From Streptomyces luteogriseus (GTDB lineage: Bacteria > Actinomycetota > Actinomycetes > Streptomycetales > Streptomycetaceae), in the NCBI RefSeq assembly GCF_014205055.1, contig NZ_JACHMS010000001.1, positions 620,001 to 684,000 on the forward strand: a stretch of DNA of 64,000 nucleotides, given 5' to 3'. Each line of letters opens with the position of its first letter. Within the stretch, counting starts at the first letter, position 1. Position numbers and translations under genes: made by a program. A model generated the notes under the pieces. That model was not told the origin of the DNA. It saw nothing but the letters and a program-made list of their open reading frames with translations, and did not search any database. Below are positions 25,200 to 33,519 of the stretch, piece by piece.

Positions 25200-25760
25200 A
25201 CGGGACACCGAACCCGGACTGACGTCGGACGGCGCACACATCGCGGCCGAGGGAGTCCGTACCCAGCGGGCGCGCGGCCGAGGGCGGGAGCAGTCGGGCC
25301 GCCGTGTCCACGTGCAGGGGGTCGCGGAGCAGTCCGGCGACGACCAGGATGAGGAGCGCGACGGCACGGGCTCCGGCCCAGCGGGTGGAGCGCCCTCGCG
25401 GGAGGGGCGGTGCGTGCAGGGCGGGCAGAGCCCCGTCCCGCAGAGCCGGACCGAGCAGCGCGCGGCGCAGGGCATGGATGAGGAGGCCGGCGACGACGCC
25501 GAGCAGGATGAGGGCCGGTGTCGCGGTCTGCAGGGCCGGGAGATCCTGGGCAGCCCGCCCAGCCAGTGCACGAGATGTGTGAACGGCCCCTCGGCCAGAC
25601 CCAGTTGCTCCCGAACGGGGGCCGGCTGCTCGGGAGCTCGGAGCCTGGTCGGCGGAGCGGGCCCGCAGGAACGTCAGCGCGGGGTCGTTGCCGGACAGCC
25701 AGGGCACAAGCGCCCTTTCGCCTCCGCAGCGCAGAAGATCAGTCAGCAAGAGGTCCTGCG
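25200..25760 (-). pseudogene. Frameshifted remnant of a Dpp/Opp-type ABC permease pair
   Basis: Minus-strand frames contain WLSGNDPALTFLRARSADQ, then VHWLGGLP in another frame, then ALILLGVVAGLLIHALRRALLG, then DPLHVDTAARLLPPSAARPLGTDSLGRDV. The last is the typical N-terminus of a DppC-type permease (HPLGTDxLGRDV); the others resemble a DppB-type permease. Order and frame changes show deletions inside what was a peptide/nickel transporter. With flanks, this accounts for most of the 25.1-25.85 kb gap. Confidence 0.55.
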
Positions 25761-25850
25761 CAGCTGAGGCTGCCATCGCCCAATTCAGCGATGGAGCCGA
25801 CCTCGTGGTCCAGCGCGGGCTGCTGGAAAGGGACGAGGCAAGAGCGCCGC

Positions 25851-26312
25851 TCACCCCCGTGCCGTAGAACTCCGCCCTCGTCGCGGGCGGTTGACGACAC
25901 TGGACAGCGTGAGCGCCGTGACCGTGTCCCGTACGCCGGGCATCTTGGCGATGTCCTCCCAGATGCTCCGTACACGTTCGAGCGAGGCCGCCTCCAGACG
26001 CACCATGATGTCGAAGTCGCCGCTGAGGATCTCGCAGACAACGACCTCTGGAATGCGTTTGAGCGCGGCCAGGACGTCGCCGCCGCGCATGCGGTCCTGG
26101 CGGTAGACGAGGACCAGCGCCGAGGCGACATCGCCGGTGTCCTCGCCCGCGCGGACGATGGTGTATCCGGCGATGTGGCCCTGGCGCTCCAACCGTTCGA
26201 CGCGCTGGCGTACCGCATTGCGGGACAGCAGCACCTTGCCGGCCAGCTCCGAGTGCGGCATGCGGGCGTTGTGGGTCAGCTCGGCGATGATCTTCTCGTC
26301 GACGGCGTCCAC
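25851..26312 (-). CDS. Lrp/AsnC-family transcriptional regulator
   Basis: Regulator of 153 residues: N-terminal AsnC helix-turn-helix (DEKIIAELTHNARMPHSELAGKVLLSRNAVRQRVERLERQG, residues 5-45) and C-terminal RAM effector domain (VVVCEILSGDFDIMVRLEAASLERV). Start GTG 26312 (VDAVDEK). AsnC proteins sense amino acids and often control an adjacent amino-acid gene. Candidates are the SolA-like oxidase upstream on the same strand and the lost transporter. Confidence 0.9.
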   Translation of the reverse strand: MDAVDEKIIAELTHNARMPHSELAGKVLLSRNAVRQRVERLERQGHIAGYTIVRAGEDTGDVASALVLVYRQDRMRGGDVLAALKRIPEVVVCEILSGDFDIMVRLEAASLERVRSIWEDIAKMPGVRDTVTALTLSSVVNRPRRGRSSTARG

Positions 26313-26406
26313 AGCGGACCATCTCCTTCGCTAATCGGTCGAGGTTGCAGACCTCCACGGCAAGCGGGGGTAAGTCTCCGGCACGTTCCGGCTTGGCTGG
26401 GCCACC

Positions 26407-26478
26407 TCACCGGGAGGCGTCGAACTGCTCGATCAGATATTCGCGCACGACCGCGATGCGGTCGGACATGGCCAAGGC
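26407..26478 (-). pseudogene. Short remnant resembling a PotA-type ABC ATPase
   Basis: ALAMSDRIAVVREYLIEQFDASR followed by a stop resembles the EALxMSDRIAVMREGRIEQ region after the Walker B/H-loop of polyamine ABC ATPases. Only about 23 codons are left, in the 26313-26536 gap. The call rests on one motif and is weak, but it agrees with the polyamine-type binding protein remnant at 33 kb. Confidence 0.3.
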
Positions 26479-26536
26479 GGCCGGGCTCGGCCGTCAGCGG
26501 GCCGATGGTCAGCGTCATGGCTTTCCTCGTTCGGGC

Positions 26537-27676
26537 TCAGGCCGCGGTGCGGCCGTGTGTGGTGATGAAGTCGATCGGCTGGGAGGTGCGGCCCTCAAGG
26601 GCGAGGTCCGCGGCGATGTCGCCCATGGCGGGCGAGATCTTGAAGCCCTGGCCGGAGAAGCCGGCCAGCAGGACGATGTCGTCGCAGCCCGGCAGGGGGC
26701 CGACCAGCGGGCGGGTGCTGTCGGTGTAGCCCTCCATGAAGACGGACAGGCGCACCGGATCGGGGTTCAGGCCGGGCAGGTGGCGTCGCACCGCCGTGGT
26801 GAAGGACTCCAGTTCCTCCGGTGCGACGGTCCGGTTCAGGCGGTTGGGGTCGTCCACGGGCTTGTGGTGGGGCTGGGGCAGGCCGAGCTTGACGGTCAGG
26901 CCGTCCGGGGACGGGATGCCGTAGAAGGGGGTGTCGCCGCAGCGGATGAAGGCTGGACGCTCGGCGTCTGCCGGGTGGTCCTCGTGGGGCAGGAACCAGG
27001 CGCTGATCGTGCGGTAGACGTTCACTTCCCACGGCAGGTCGGGCAGCAGGTCGCCCACCCAGGGGCCGGGGGTGACGACGGCGGCGTCGAAGCGCTCGGT
27101 GTCGGTGTCGGTGCGGATCTCCACGCCTCCCCCGGGGACAGGAGTGACTTCCCGCACCGGGGTGTAGCGGCGGATTTGGGCGCCCAGTTCCTCGGCGCGT
27201 CGGGCCGCGGTCTGGACCGTCAGCTCGGGGCGGACGAAGCCCGCGTGGGAGTCGAGGAGTACCAGGTCACCGTCATCGACACGGAACTGCGGGAAACGTT
27301 TCGTCATCGCCTCGGTGTCGATCACCTCGTGGTCGAGGCCGTGCTCGGCGATGCCGTCCATGACGGTACGCATCTCGGGATCGTCGGGCGGCCCCATGAC
27401 CAGGGCTCCCGTCAGACGGCGCAGTTCCCGCCCGGTCTCCCCTTGCAGCTGCTTCCAGAGGGCGTCGGCGTGCCGGACGAGCGGCACATAGCGACCGTCG
27501 TGGGTCTGCACGCTGCGGAAGACCCGGGTCTCACCGCCTGCGGCGCTGCGGTCGTGGCCGGGCGCGAACCGGTCGTAGCCGACGACCTCGGCACCCCGTG
27601 CCGCCAGCCGCCAGGCAGCCTGGCTGCCCATCGTTCCCACGCCGACCACCGCGACGCGCTTCCTCGCAGCTGACAC
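26537..27676 (-). CDS. SolA/MSOX-like FAD-dependent N-methyl amino acid or amine oxidase
   Basis: Flavin oxidase of 379 residues. FAD-binding GxGxxG is at the N-terminus (VAVVGVGTMGSQAAW), with GGETRVFRSVQ next, as in sarcosine and N-methyltryptophan oxidases, and the C-terminal FSGQGFKISPAMG flavin-contact segment. The position where MSOX has the flavin-linking Cys appears to be non-Cys (SVFMEGYTDS), so FAD is probably non-covalent. The start GTG 27676 is preferred because AAGGAA lies six bases before it; ATG 27694 is an alternative. Predicted to oxidise a secondary or primary amine to imine, H2O2 being the by-product. Confidence 0.85.
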   Translation of the reverse strand: MSAARKRVAVVGVGTMGSQAAWRLAARGAEVVGYDRFAPGHDRSAAGGETRVFRSVQTHDGRYVPLVRHADALWKQLQGETGRELRRLTGALVMGPPDDPEMRTVMDGIAEHGLDHEVIDTEAMTKRFPQFRVDDGDLVLLDSHAGFVRPELTVQTAARRAEELGAQIRRYTPVREVTPVPGGGVEIRTDTDTERFDAAVVTPGPWVGDLLPDLPWEVNVYRTISAWFLPHEDHPADAERPAFIRCGDTPFYGIPSPDGLTVKLGLPQPHHKPVDDPNRLNRTVAPEELESFTTAVRRHLPGLNPDPVRLSVFMEGYTDSTRPLVGPLPGCDDIVLLAGFSGQGFKISPAMGDIAADLALEGRTSQPIDFITTHGRTAA

Positions 27677-27784
27677 GAGACGTTCCTTTCGCATCGCCGA
27701 CCCGCGGTGACTCGTACCACAATGTGGCATGCCGTGCTGTTATCTGGCATAGAGAATGGCAGCGGCCCAGGGGGGAGTCAAGAG

Positions 27785-28954
27785 TCAGAAGGCTGGTGCG
27801 GATCGCTCTGCAGGTTGGCTCTGCCGACGCGCCCCGAGGACAGCGTTCCGTAGCCGGTCCTGAACCAAGGCCAGGCCTGCGTACACCGCCCCTTGTGCCG
27901 TCGACAGACCGATCACCTGCGTCACCGCTTTGACCTCCGGCACCGCCGGAAGGCTCTGGTCCAGTCGTCTGCGCACCTCGGGAAGCACTTCTTCGACCAG
28001 CGGGCGCAATCGACCCACGAAGTAGACGGATTCAGGGTCCAGCGTCACGGCGACGACGCTGACAGCAGTCGCGATTGCCGTGGTGAACACTTCCAGCACC
28101 TCGGCGTGCGGCATCTCCTCGTGCGGTTCCAGCCAGAGGTCTTCTATGCGTTCCAGGTCGAGTCCGCGCCCACGAGCAAAGCGAAGAAGACCTCTTGTGC
28201 TCAGCAGCTCATCGAGGATTTCATCGTCAACCCCGGAGGAGAGCACACCAATGTCCCCGAAGGCAGGCGTCCGCCCGCGGGCGAGCTCGCGATCTGTGCA
28301 GCTGGCGAAGTTCAGGTTGGTGCTGAGGCTGAAGAGCGCGGCGTTCCTGACGGTGGCGTCGCTGGTGAGGATCCCGAGCAAGGACGCATTGGCGTCACTG
28401 TCGAGGAGCACGGGAGCATTGATCAGGTCTGCCATGGCTCGCTGAAGATCAGAGCCGACAAAGATCTTCATCGACTCCGCCGGGCCGAAGATCTCCTCGC
28501 CGTTCCGGACCCGGCCCGGCACCGCGGCGACGACCTGGCGCAGTGGCCCCTGCGCGGACTCACCGGCCTTCGCGATCATGCCGACCAGCCATTCGGCGCC
28601 GGCCCCGACCTCGTCGTGGTCCGCGGTGGGAACCGTCACATGGTGGATCTCGCGGCCCCGCAGATCGGTCACGAGGACACAAGTGGTCTGTGCTCCGAAG
28701 CCGATACCGACGACATGCCCGGTCGTGCCGGGCACGTCCAGATAGGTGGACCGCCTGCCGCGGCCGACAACCTCGTCGACTCCGCCGTCGATGACGAAGC
28801 CATCCGCCCGGAGCTCCTCTACGGCTCGGGACACCGTGGCCTTGCTCAAGCCCGTGAGCTCGATGAGCTCGTTTCGCGTCAACGGCGCCCGGGTCAGGAC
28901 CACATCAAGGACCGAGGCCTTGTTGTAGTCGCGCGATGTGGGGTTGCTGGTCAC
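27785..28954 (-). CDS. ROK-family transcriptional repressor
   Basis: Regulator of 389 residues: N-terminal winged helix (LTRNELIELTGLSKATVSRAVEELRADGFV, about 25-55) and a ROK/actin-like ATPase fold domain (GIGFGAQTTCVLVTDLRG, AAVPGRVRNG). The kinase signature ExGH and Cys-rich zinc motif of sugar-kinase ROK proteins are not obvious (region reads AFGDIGVLSS), so it is a regulator without kinase function. Divergent from the aminotransferase-kinase operon with a 146-bp gap that holds an inverted repeat. It likely represses that operon. Confidence 0.87.
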   Translation of the reverse strand: MTSNPTSRDYNKASVLDVVLTRAPLTRNELIELTGLSKATVSRAVEELRADGFVIDGGVDEVVGRGRRSTYLDVPGTTGHVVGIGFGAQTTCVLVTDLRGREIHHVTVPTADHDEVGAGAEWLVGMIAKAGESAQGPLRQVVAAVPGRVRNGEEIFGPAESMKIFVGSDLQRAMADLINAPVLLDSDANASLLGILTSDATVRNAALFSLSTNLNFASCTDRELARGRTPAFGDIGVLSSGVDDEILDELLSTRGLLRFARGRGLDLERIEDLWLEPHEEMPHAEVLEVFTTAIATAVSVVAVTLDPESVYFVGRLRPLVEEVLPEVRRRLDQSLPAVPEVKAVTQVIGLSTAQGAVYAGLALVQDRLRNAVLGARRQSQPAERSAPAF

Positions 28955-29004
28955 CTCATGACCATAGCGAGCCCGATACGCCGAGCGAGCCGTGCCCGGG
29001 ACCG

Positions 29005-29035
29005 TTTTTGTTTCAGATTGGAACTGAGACTAAAA
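29005..29035. promoter_or_regulatory. Inverted repeat, probable ROK operator
   Basis: Arms TTTTTGTTTCAG (29005-29016) and CTGAGACTAAAA (29024-29035) are complementary at 10 of 12 positions around a 7-bp centre. AT-rich flanks with a CTGA/TCAG core are typical of NagC/XylR-class ROK operators. It lies midway between the divergent ROK and aminotransferase genes. Confidence 0.55.
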
Positions 29036-29100
29036 ATGGTAGGGTCACAGCGACGGCAGCGAGCAACTCCGACGGAACCAGGCCGAAAGGTGTGCCCACG

Positions 29101-30450
29101 ATGACTTCGACGGTGAGTCGAGCCCTCGCCCACTACCCCAACCGGTTCGACCCGGGCGGACTGAGCGAACTCCCCGAACACCTCCAGGAGACCATCCGAC
29201 GCCGGAACATGGTGCTCGGTCCTGGCTACACGCTCATCTACAAGGAGCCGGTCGAGTTCGTCTCCGGTCACGGAGCCCACCTGATCGACCGCGACGGCAA
29301 CGACTACCTCGACGCGTACAACAACGTTCCGTGCGTCGGGCACGCCCACCCGCACGTGGCCGAGGCCGTCTCCCGCCAGATGGCCGCGGTCAACACCAAC
29401 ACCCGCTACGTCCAGGAGTCGCTGGTCGACTATGCGGAGCGGCTTCTCGCGACCTTCCCCGAGGAACTGTCAAAGCTGAGTCTCGCGTGCAGCGGGTCGG
29501 AGGCCAACGACCTCGCGGTGCGGGTGGCGAGGTTCCACACCGGCGGTGAGGGAATCATCGTGACCCGCTGGGCCTACCACGGCCTCACTCGTGAGGTGGC
29601 GAGCTTCTCGCCGACTCTGGGTAAAGGATCACCGCTGGGACCGAACGTCCGGCTCATCGATCCTCCTGACCCGCGCCTCGTCGCGCCCGGATCCACGCTC
29701 GCCGAGCACATGCGCAACCAGGTGCGCGGCGCGATCGACGACCTCGAGCGCCACGGTTTCCGGCTCGCGGCACTGATCACCGACTGCGCCTACTCCAGCG
29801 ATGGGATCTTCACGGACCCGGTCGGTTACATGAAGGCCATGGTGGAGGAGGTACACGCGGCAGGCGGCGTCTACATCGCGGACGAGGTGCAGTCGGGATT
29901 CGCCCGGCTCGGGGAATCGATGTGGGGCTTCACCCGCCACGCCGTGCTGCCGGACATCGTCACCATGGGCAAGCCGATGGGCAACGGATTGCCGATCTCC
30001 GGTGTGGCTTTCCGCCCCGAGGCCTGCGAAGAGTTCGGACAGAACGTTCGCTACTTCAACACCTTTGCCGGCAGCTCGATCCCTGTGGCCGCCGGCGCCG
30101 CAGTCCTGGATGTCTTCGAGAACGAGAACGTGCAGCAGCGCGCTCTCGAGAACGGCACGGCTCTGCGCACAGGGCTCCAAGAGATCACGAAGGATTCCCC
30201 TTACGTCGCTGAGGTGCGCGGCAGCGGTCTCTACGTCGGTGTGGAACTCGTCAAGGACCGGAAGACGCTCGAGCCCGACCGCTCCCGTACCGAAGACGTC
30301 ATCAACGACATGCGCGACCGTAGGATCCTCATCAGCGGCACGGGCAGGGCGGCGAACGTCCTGAAGATCCGCCCTCCGCTGGCCTTCACCTCCGCCGATG
30401 TGACCCGATTCCTGGAGACCTTCTCCGAGGTCGCGAAGGACCGTCTGTAG
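29101..30450 (+). CDS. Class-III PLP enzyme, AGXT2L/phospholyase-like
   Basis: PLP enzyme of 449 residues with complete class-III signatures: SGSEAND (131-137), the DEVQ aspartate D261 and Schiff-base lysine K291 in TMGKPMGNG. The segments VNTNTRYVQESLVDYAERLLATFP and NNVPCVGHAHPHV closely resemble the AGXT2L group (ethanolamine-phosphate and 5-phosphohydroxylysine phospholyases) rather than ordinary omega-transaminases. The next gene, 22 bp downstream, is an APH-fold kinase of the hydroxylysine-kinase type, matching the known kinase-plus-phospholyase logic. Alternative: a plain aminotransferase. ROK regulator divergent. Confidence 0.85.
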   Translation: MTSTVSRALAHYPNRFDPGGLSELPEHLQETIRRRNMVLGPGYTLIYKEPVEFVSGHGAHLIDRDGNDYLDAYNNVPCVGHAHPHVAEAVSRQMAAVNTNTRYVQESLVDYAERLLATFPEELSKLSLACSGSEANDLAVRVARFHTGGEGIIVTRWAYHGLTREVASFSPTLGKGSPLGPNVRLIDPPDPRLVAPGSTLAEHMRNQVRGAIDDLERHGFRLAALITDCAYSSDGIFTDPVGYMKAMVEEVHAAGGVYIADEVQSGFARLGESMWGFTRHAVLPDIVTMGKPMGNGLPISGVAFRPEACEEFGQNVRYFNTFAGSSIPVAAGAAVLDVFENENVQQRALENGTALRTGLQEITKDSPYVAEVRGSGLYVGVELVKDRKTLEPDRSRTEDVINDMRDRRILISGTGRAANVLKIRPPLAFTSADVTRFLETFSEVAKDRL

Positions 30451-30472
30451 CAGGCCGGCCAAGGAACTGACC

Positions 30473-31552
30473 ATGAACAACTCACCGGCAATGAAAATCG
30501 CTCAACGACTCTTCGAGGAGAGTGGCCTGGCATCGTCTCACGAGCCCATCGACGGCATGCTGGTGAGCGCCCTCCTTGAGAGGCGTTACCACGTCGGCGG
30601 ACGTCTCGAGCGACTGGCGACGGAGAAGGATGACACGTTCAGGCTCAGGACCGGCTCGGACGACTACCTCGTGAAGGTCTCACCCCCTGACGAGGCAGAG
30701 ATTGTTGTCGCTCTACAGACCGCCGTGATGCGTTTCCTCGAAGGCGCCGCTCCGGAAATGCCGGTCCAGCGGGTGAAGCTGACCGTCGACAGAGACGACC
30801 GCGTGGCCATCAAAACGAACGACGGCAGGACTCGAGTCCTGCGGGTGTTCGACTTCGTCGAAGGTACGGTCCTGGCACGAACGAATCCAACCGCGGAACA
30901 GCTCGCCAAGGTGGGCGAGATGCTGGGACGAGTCGACGTGGCGCTGAAAGTATTTGAGCACCCCGCGGACCGACGAGGGCTGGTATGGGACATTCGACAT
31001 TTCCACCAGATGACCGGACTCGTCGAGCACACGCCGAATACCGAGCACCGTCAGTTGGCCCAAGAGGTCTTCCGGCTTTTCGACGGAGTCGTCGTCCCGA
31101 GGCTGAAGGATCTCGAAACGCAAGTGATCCACGGCGACTACAGCCCTTACAACGTTGTCGTGGATCCGCAGAGCGACGACTTTGTCACCGGCGTCATCGA
31201 CTTCGGTGACACCATGCGCAGTGCCCTGATCTTCGACCCTGCTGTCTCCCTGGCGAACCTGCTCGGCCGGACGCCGGATCACCCCTGGCTGGATGCCCGC
31301 GCCTTCGTCGCCGGCTACGAACGGGCACGCCCTATCCAGGACTGGGAACTTCCGCTGCTGCCGATTGCCGCGCTGGCACGACTCACGCTGCGCGCCCTGA
31401 TCACGAACTGGCGCGCGGAGCGCGTACCAGAACGGCGCGACTACCTCCTCGGCCACGCCAAGGACGACTGGATCAACGTCGGGCGGGCCATGGCCGTACC
31501 CCTGGACGACGTCGTTGCGCAACTCCGGGAAGGCCGTCATGACCTCGCCTGA
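30473..31552 (+). CDS. APH-fold small-molecule kinase, hydroxylysine/homoserine-kinase-like
   Basis: Kinase of 359 residues. K68 in DYLVKVS is the ATP lysine; H220-GDYSPYNVVVD with D222 and N227 is the catalytic loop; GVIDFGDT with D243 binds metal. The sequence VIDFGDTMRS-LIFDPAVSLANLL resembles HYKK (hydroxylysine kinase) and type-II homoserine kinases more than antibiotic phosphotransferases. AAGGAAC precedes the ATG. Cotranscribed with the PLP enzyme, it probably phosphorylates a hydroxyl of an amino acid or amino alcohol before phosphate elimination. GC is lower than its neighbours, which suggests acquisition with the PLP gene. Confidence 0.82.
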   Translation: MNNSPAMKIAQRLFEESGLASSHEPIDGMLVSALLERRYHVGGRLERLATEKDDTFRLRTGSDDYLVKVSPPDEAEIVVALQTAVMRFLEGAAPEMPVQRVKLTVDRDDRVAIKTNDGRTRVLRVFDFVEGTVLARTNPTAEQLAKVGEMLGRVDVALKVFEHPADRRGLVWDIRHFHQMTGLVEHTPNTEHRQLAQEVFRLFDGVVVPRLKDLETQVIHGDYSPYNVVVDPQSDDFVTGVIDFGDTMRSALIFDPAVSLANLLGRTPDHPWLDARAFVAGYERARPIQDWELPLLPIAALARLTLRALITNWRAERVPERRDYLLGHAKDDWINVGRAMAVPLDDVVAQLREGRHDLA

Positions 31553-31556
31553 ACCA

Positions 31557-31753
31557 GGGGCCACCCGCCGGTCGTACGCAAGCTCGGCGGCGCCAGGCCC
31601 GAACAGGGCGTACTGAGGTCGAGACCCTCTCCCTGAAGCGGTCGTCCCGGTGACCAGGCCGGCGGTATCAAGCCGCCGCCGGAGACTGGCCACCCGGGCC
31701 GGAGTCGACCGCGCGCCGGTGGACGTCGCGGAACGGATCATCATCCCGGTCAC
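31557..31753 (-). pseudogene. Remnant of a winged-helix regulator
   Basis: The minus strand reads TPARVASLRRRLDTAGLVTGTTASGRGSRPQYALFGPGAAELAY, which looks like recognition helix, wing and end of a MarR- or GntR-like winged helix. No complete frame or effector domain exists. It fills the 31.55-31.80 kb gap. Identification is from pattern only. Confidence 0.35.
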
Positions 31754-31804
31754 TGCGTTGCCCGGCCTGCACGTGGGCGAGCCCTGCGCTGGAGTCCGCC
31801 TTGC

Positions 31805-33094
31805 TCAGGTGTTGAAGCCGGGCATGGACAGGTACTTGAGCTGCTGGTACTCGTGGAGGCCTTCGGGTCCGCCTTCGCGGCCCAGGCCGGACTGCTTGAC
31901 CCCGCCGAAGGGTGCCGCGACCTCGGAGACCAGGCCGCGGTTGATGCCGACCATTCCGGCCTGCAAGCGGGCGGCGACCCGGCGGGCGCGGTCGATGTGG
32001 GACGTCATCACGTACGACGCGAGGCCGTGCTCGGTGTTGTTGGCCACAGTGATGGCCTCGGCCTCGGTGGAGAACCGGTGGATGGCGGCGACGGGTCCGA
32101 AGACCTCCTCGTGCATGATCGCGGCGTCGGCGGGGACGTGGTCCAGCACGGTGGGGGCGGCCCAGTGGCCCGGCCCGTCAGGGATGTCCGCCTTGCCCAT
32201 GACGACGGCGCCCCGGGCCACGGCATCCTCGACGAGGTGGCGGACCTTGTCCACCGCACGGTGGTCGGCCAGCGGGCCGAGCTCGGTGTCCTCCAGGTCC
32301 GGGGAGCCGACCCGCTTCTCCAGGTCGGCGAGCCGGCCGTCCCAGACGGTGGACATCGTGACCTCCTGGCGGCTGAGCAGGACACCGGGGAGCGGGCCGC
32401 TGTCCCAGAACTTCTTGATGTCGCCCCGCAGCCGCGTCAGCACCTTGAAGGCCCGGTCCACATCCAGCGGATACAGCTTGTCCATCGGCACGCCGTCGGC
32501 CAGCAGCGCGAACTCCAACTCAGGCAGGTCACCGTCCGGGTTGCACATCGAACGGCCGCCCTTGAACGCCTTGGTGTCCCAGAAGTCCGCCCACGACTCC
32601 GGCTTCCTGCCCCCGAACGCGTCCGTGCGGTACCCGATGCACTGGCCGTAGAAGGCGTGGCTGATGGCGTGGTCGGTGATCTGGTTCTCGGGGATCTTCG
32701 CACTCTTCACGCTCTTGATCCGGTCGAGGTCCAGCGCCTCCAGCGCGTCCTGCTTCACGTACTTGGTGTGCGACATCATCGAGTTGTTGATGAGGTCACA
32801 CTGCGGCCGACCCTGCTTGATCTGGGCCAGCAGCGGGGCGTCGTCCAGGTTCAGCACCTTCACCTGGATACCGGTCTCCTGCGTGAACGGCGTGTAGATC
32901 GCCTTCTGCAGAGCCGCACCATAGGAACCGCCACTGTCACGGACGACCACCGTCTTGCCGCCCTTGCCACCACTCCCACCGGCTGTCCGGTTGGAGCCGG
33001 TGCCGCAGGCGGAGAGGGAGGGAAGAGCGGCAAGGGCGGCCAGACCGCCTGCTCCTCGCAGGAGCGCTCTACGACCGATCTGGGCATCACTCAT
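31805..33094 (-). CDS. In-frame chimera: polyamine-type solute-binding lipoprotein fused to ALDH C-terminus
   Basis: Single open frame of 429 residues. Residues 1-255 are the N-terminal two thirds of a PotD-like ABC binding protein with twin-Arg start (IGRRALLRG), lipobox SLSAC (Cys30) and binding-protein motifs (DLINNSMMSHTKYV, VTMSTVWDGR). From about residue 256 it continues as the C-terminal third of a succinate-semialdehyde-type ALDH (GPLADHRAVDKV, PTVLDHVPADAAIMHEEVFGPV, NRGLVSEVAAPFGGVKQSGLGREGG). The ALDH part lacks catalytic Cys and Glu. The junction is near 32330. A GAGGAG site precedes the ATG at 33094. Neither parent activity can be intact; probably a deletion product still open by chance. 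Confidence 0.8.
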   Translation of the reverse strand: MSDAQIGRRALLRGAGGLAALAALPSLSACGTGSNRTAGGSGGKGGKTVVVRDSGGSYGAALQKAIYTPFTQETGIQVKVLNLDDAPLLAQIKQGRPQCDLINNSMMSHTKYVKQDALEALDLDRIKSVKSAKIPENQITDHAISHAFYGQCIGYRTDAFGGRKPESWADFWDTKAFKGGRSMCNPDGDLPELEFALLADGVPMDKLYPLDVDRAFKVLTRLRGDIKKFWDSGPLPGVLLSRQEVTMSTVWDGRLADLEKRVGSPDLEDTELGPLADHRAVDKVRHLVEDAVARGAVVMGKADIPDGPGHWAAPTVLDHVPADAAIMHEEVFGPVAAIHRFSTEAEAITVANNTEHGLASYVMTSHIDRARRVAARLQAGMVGINRGLVSEVAAPFGGVKQSGLGREGGPEGLHEYQQLKYLSMPGFNT

Positions 33095-33289
33095 GGCAGT
33101 ACTCCTCATTTGGGGACGCGTGGGACCAGCTGTGCGGGGGCTTTGCATCGCTGGCGGGGGGGTCGTTCAGGGCGGCGAACGCGGACAGGGCAGCGCCCGC
33201 TTGCCTTGCCGATCGCCGTGGGTGATCGGGTGGGTGGCGGTGGGGAAACCGGGGCCGGGACATGGGGTGACAAGCGGAGTGGGGGTGGT

Positions 33290-33325
33290 CCTCAGCAGAG
33301 CCGGAGCATGAGGGCTCTGCTGAGG
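33290..33325 (-). terminator. Strong hairpin downstream of the SDR gene
   Basis: Perfect 13-bp stem (33290-33302 with 33313-33325) and 10-nt loop. It lies in the 425-bp gene-free gap 33095-33519, about 195 bp past the SDR stop and 196 bp before the chimera start, so it probably ends the ridA-aldolase-SDR transcript. I see no coding sequence in the rest of the gap, which must hold the chimera promoter. Confidence 0.6.
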
Positions 33326-33519
33326 GGTGCAACAGATCCTGGCCTGCGGCTGAGGGACGGGCCGAGCGGTCTACCGGCCCCGGCGTCGTTGCTCAGCAGG
33401 TGGCTTCGCGTAGGCCCCCCCGGAAGGCGATCGGGGCCGAGCATCGGCATCACGTCACGGTGACGTAGATCTTGCGCACGGTTTCGATTGCTTGCTGATG
33501 GTGGTGCCCAGCAGGGTGC

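Noticed and set aside
29101..31552. Aminoglycoside resistance by the APH-fold kinase
   Set aside because: Motif context (IDFGDT, IFDPAVSLANLL) and coupling to a PLP enzyme favour a metabolic kinase; no resistance-specific features.
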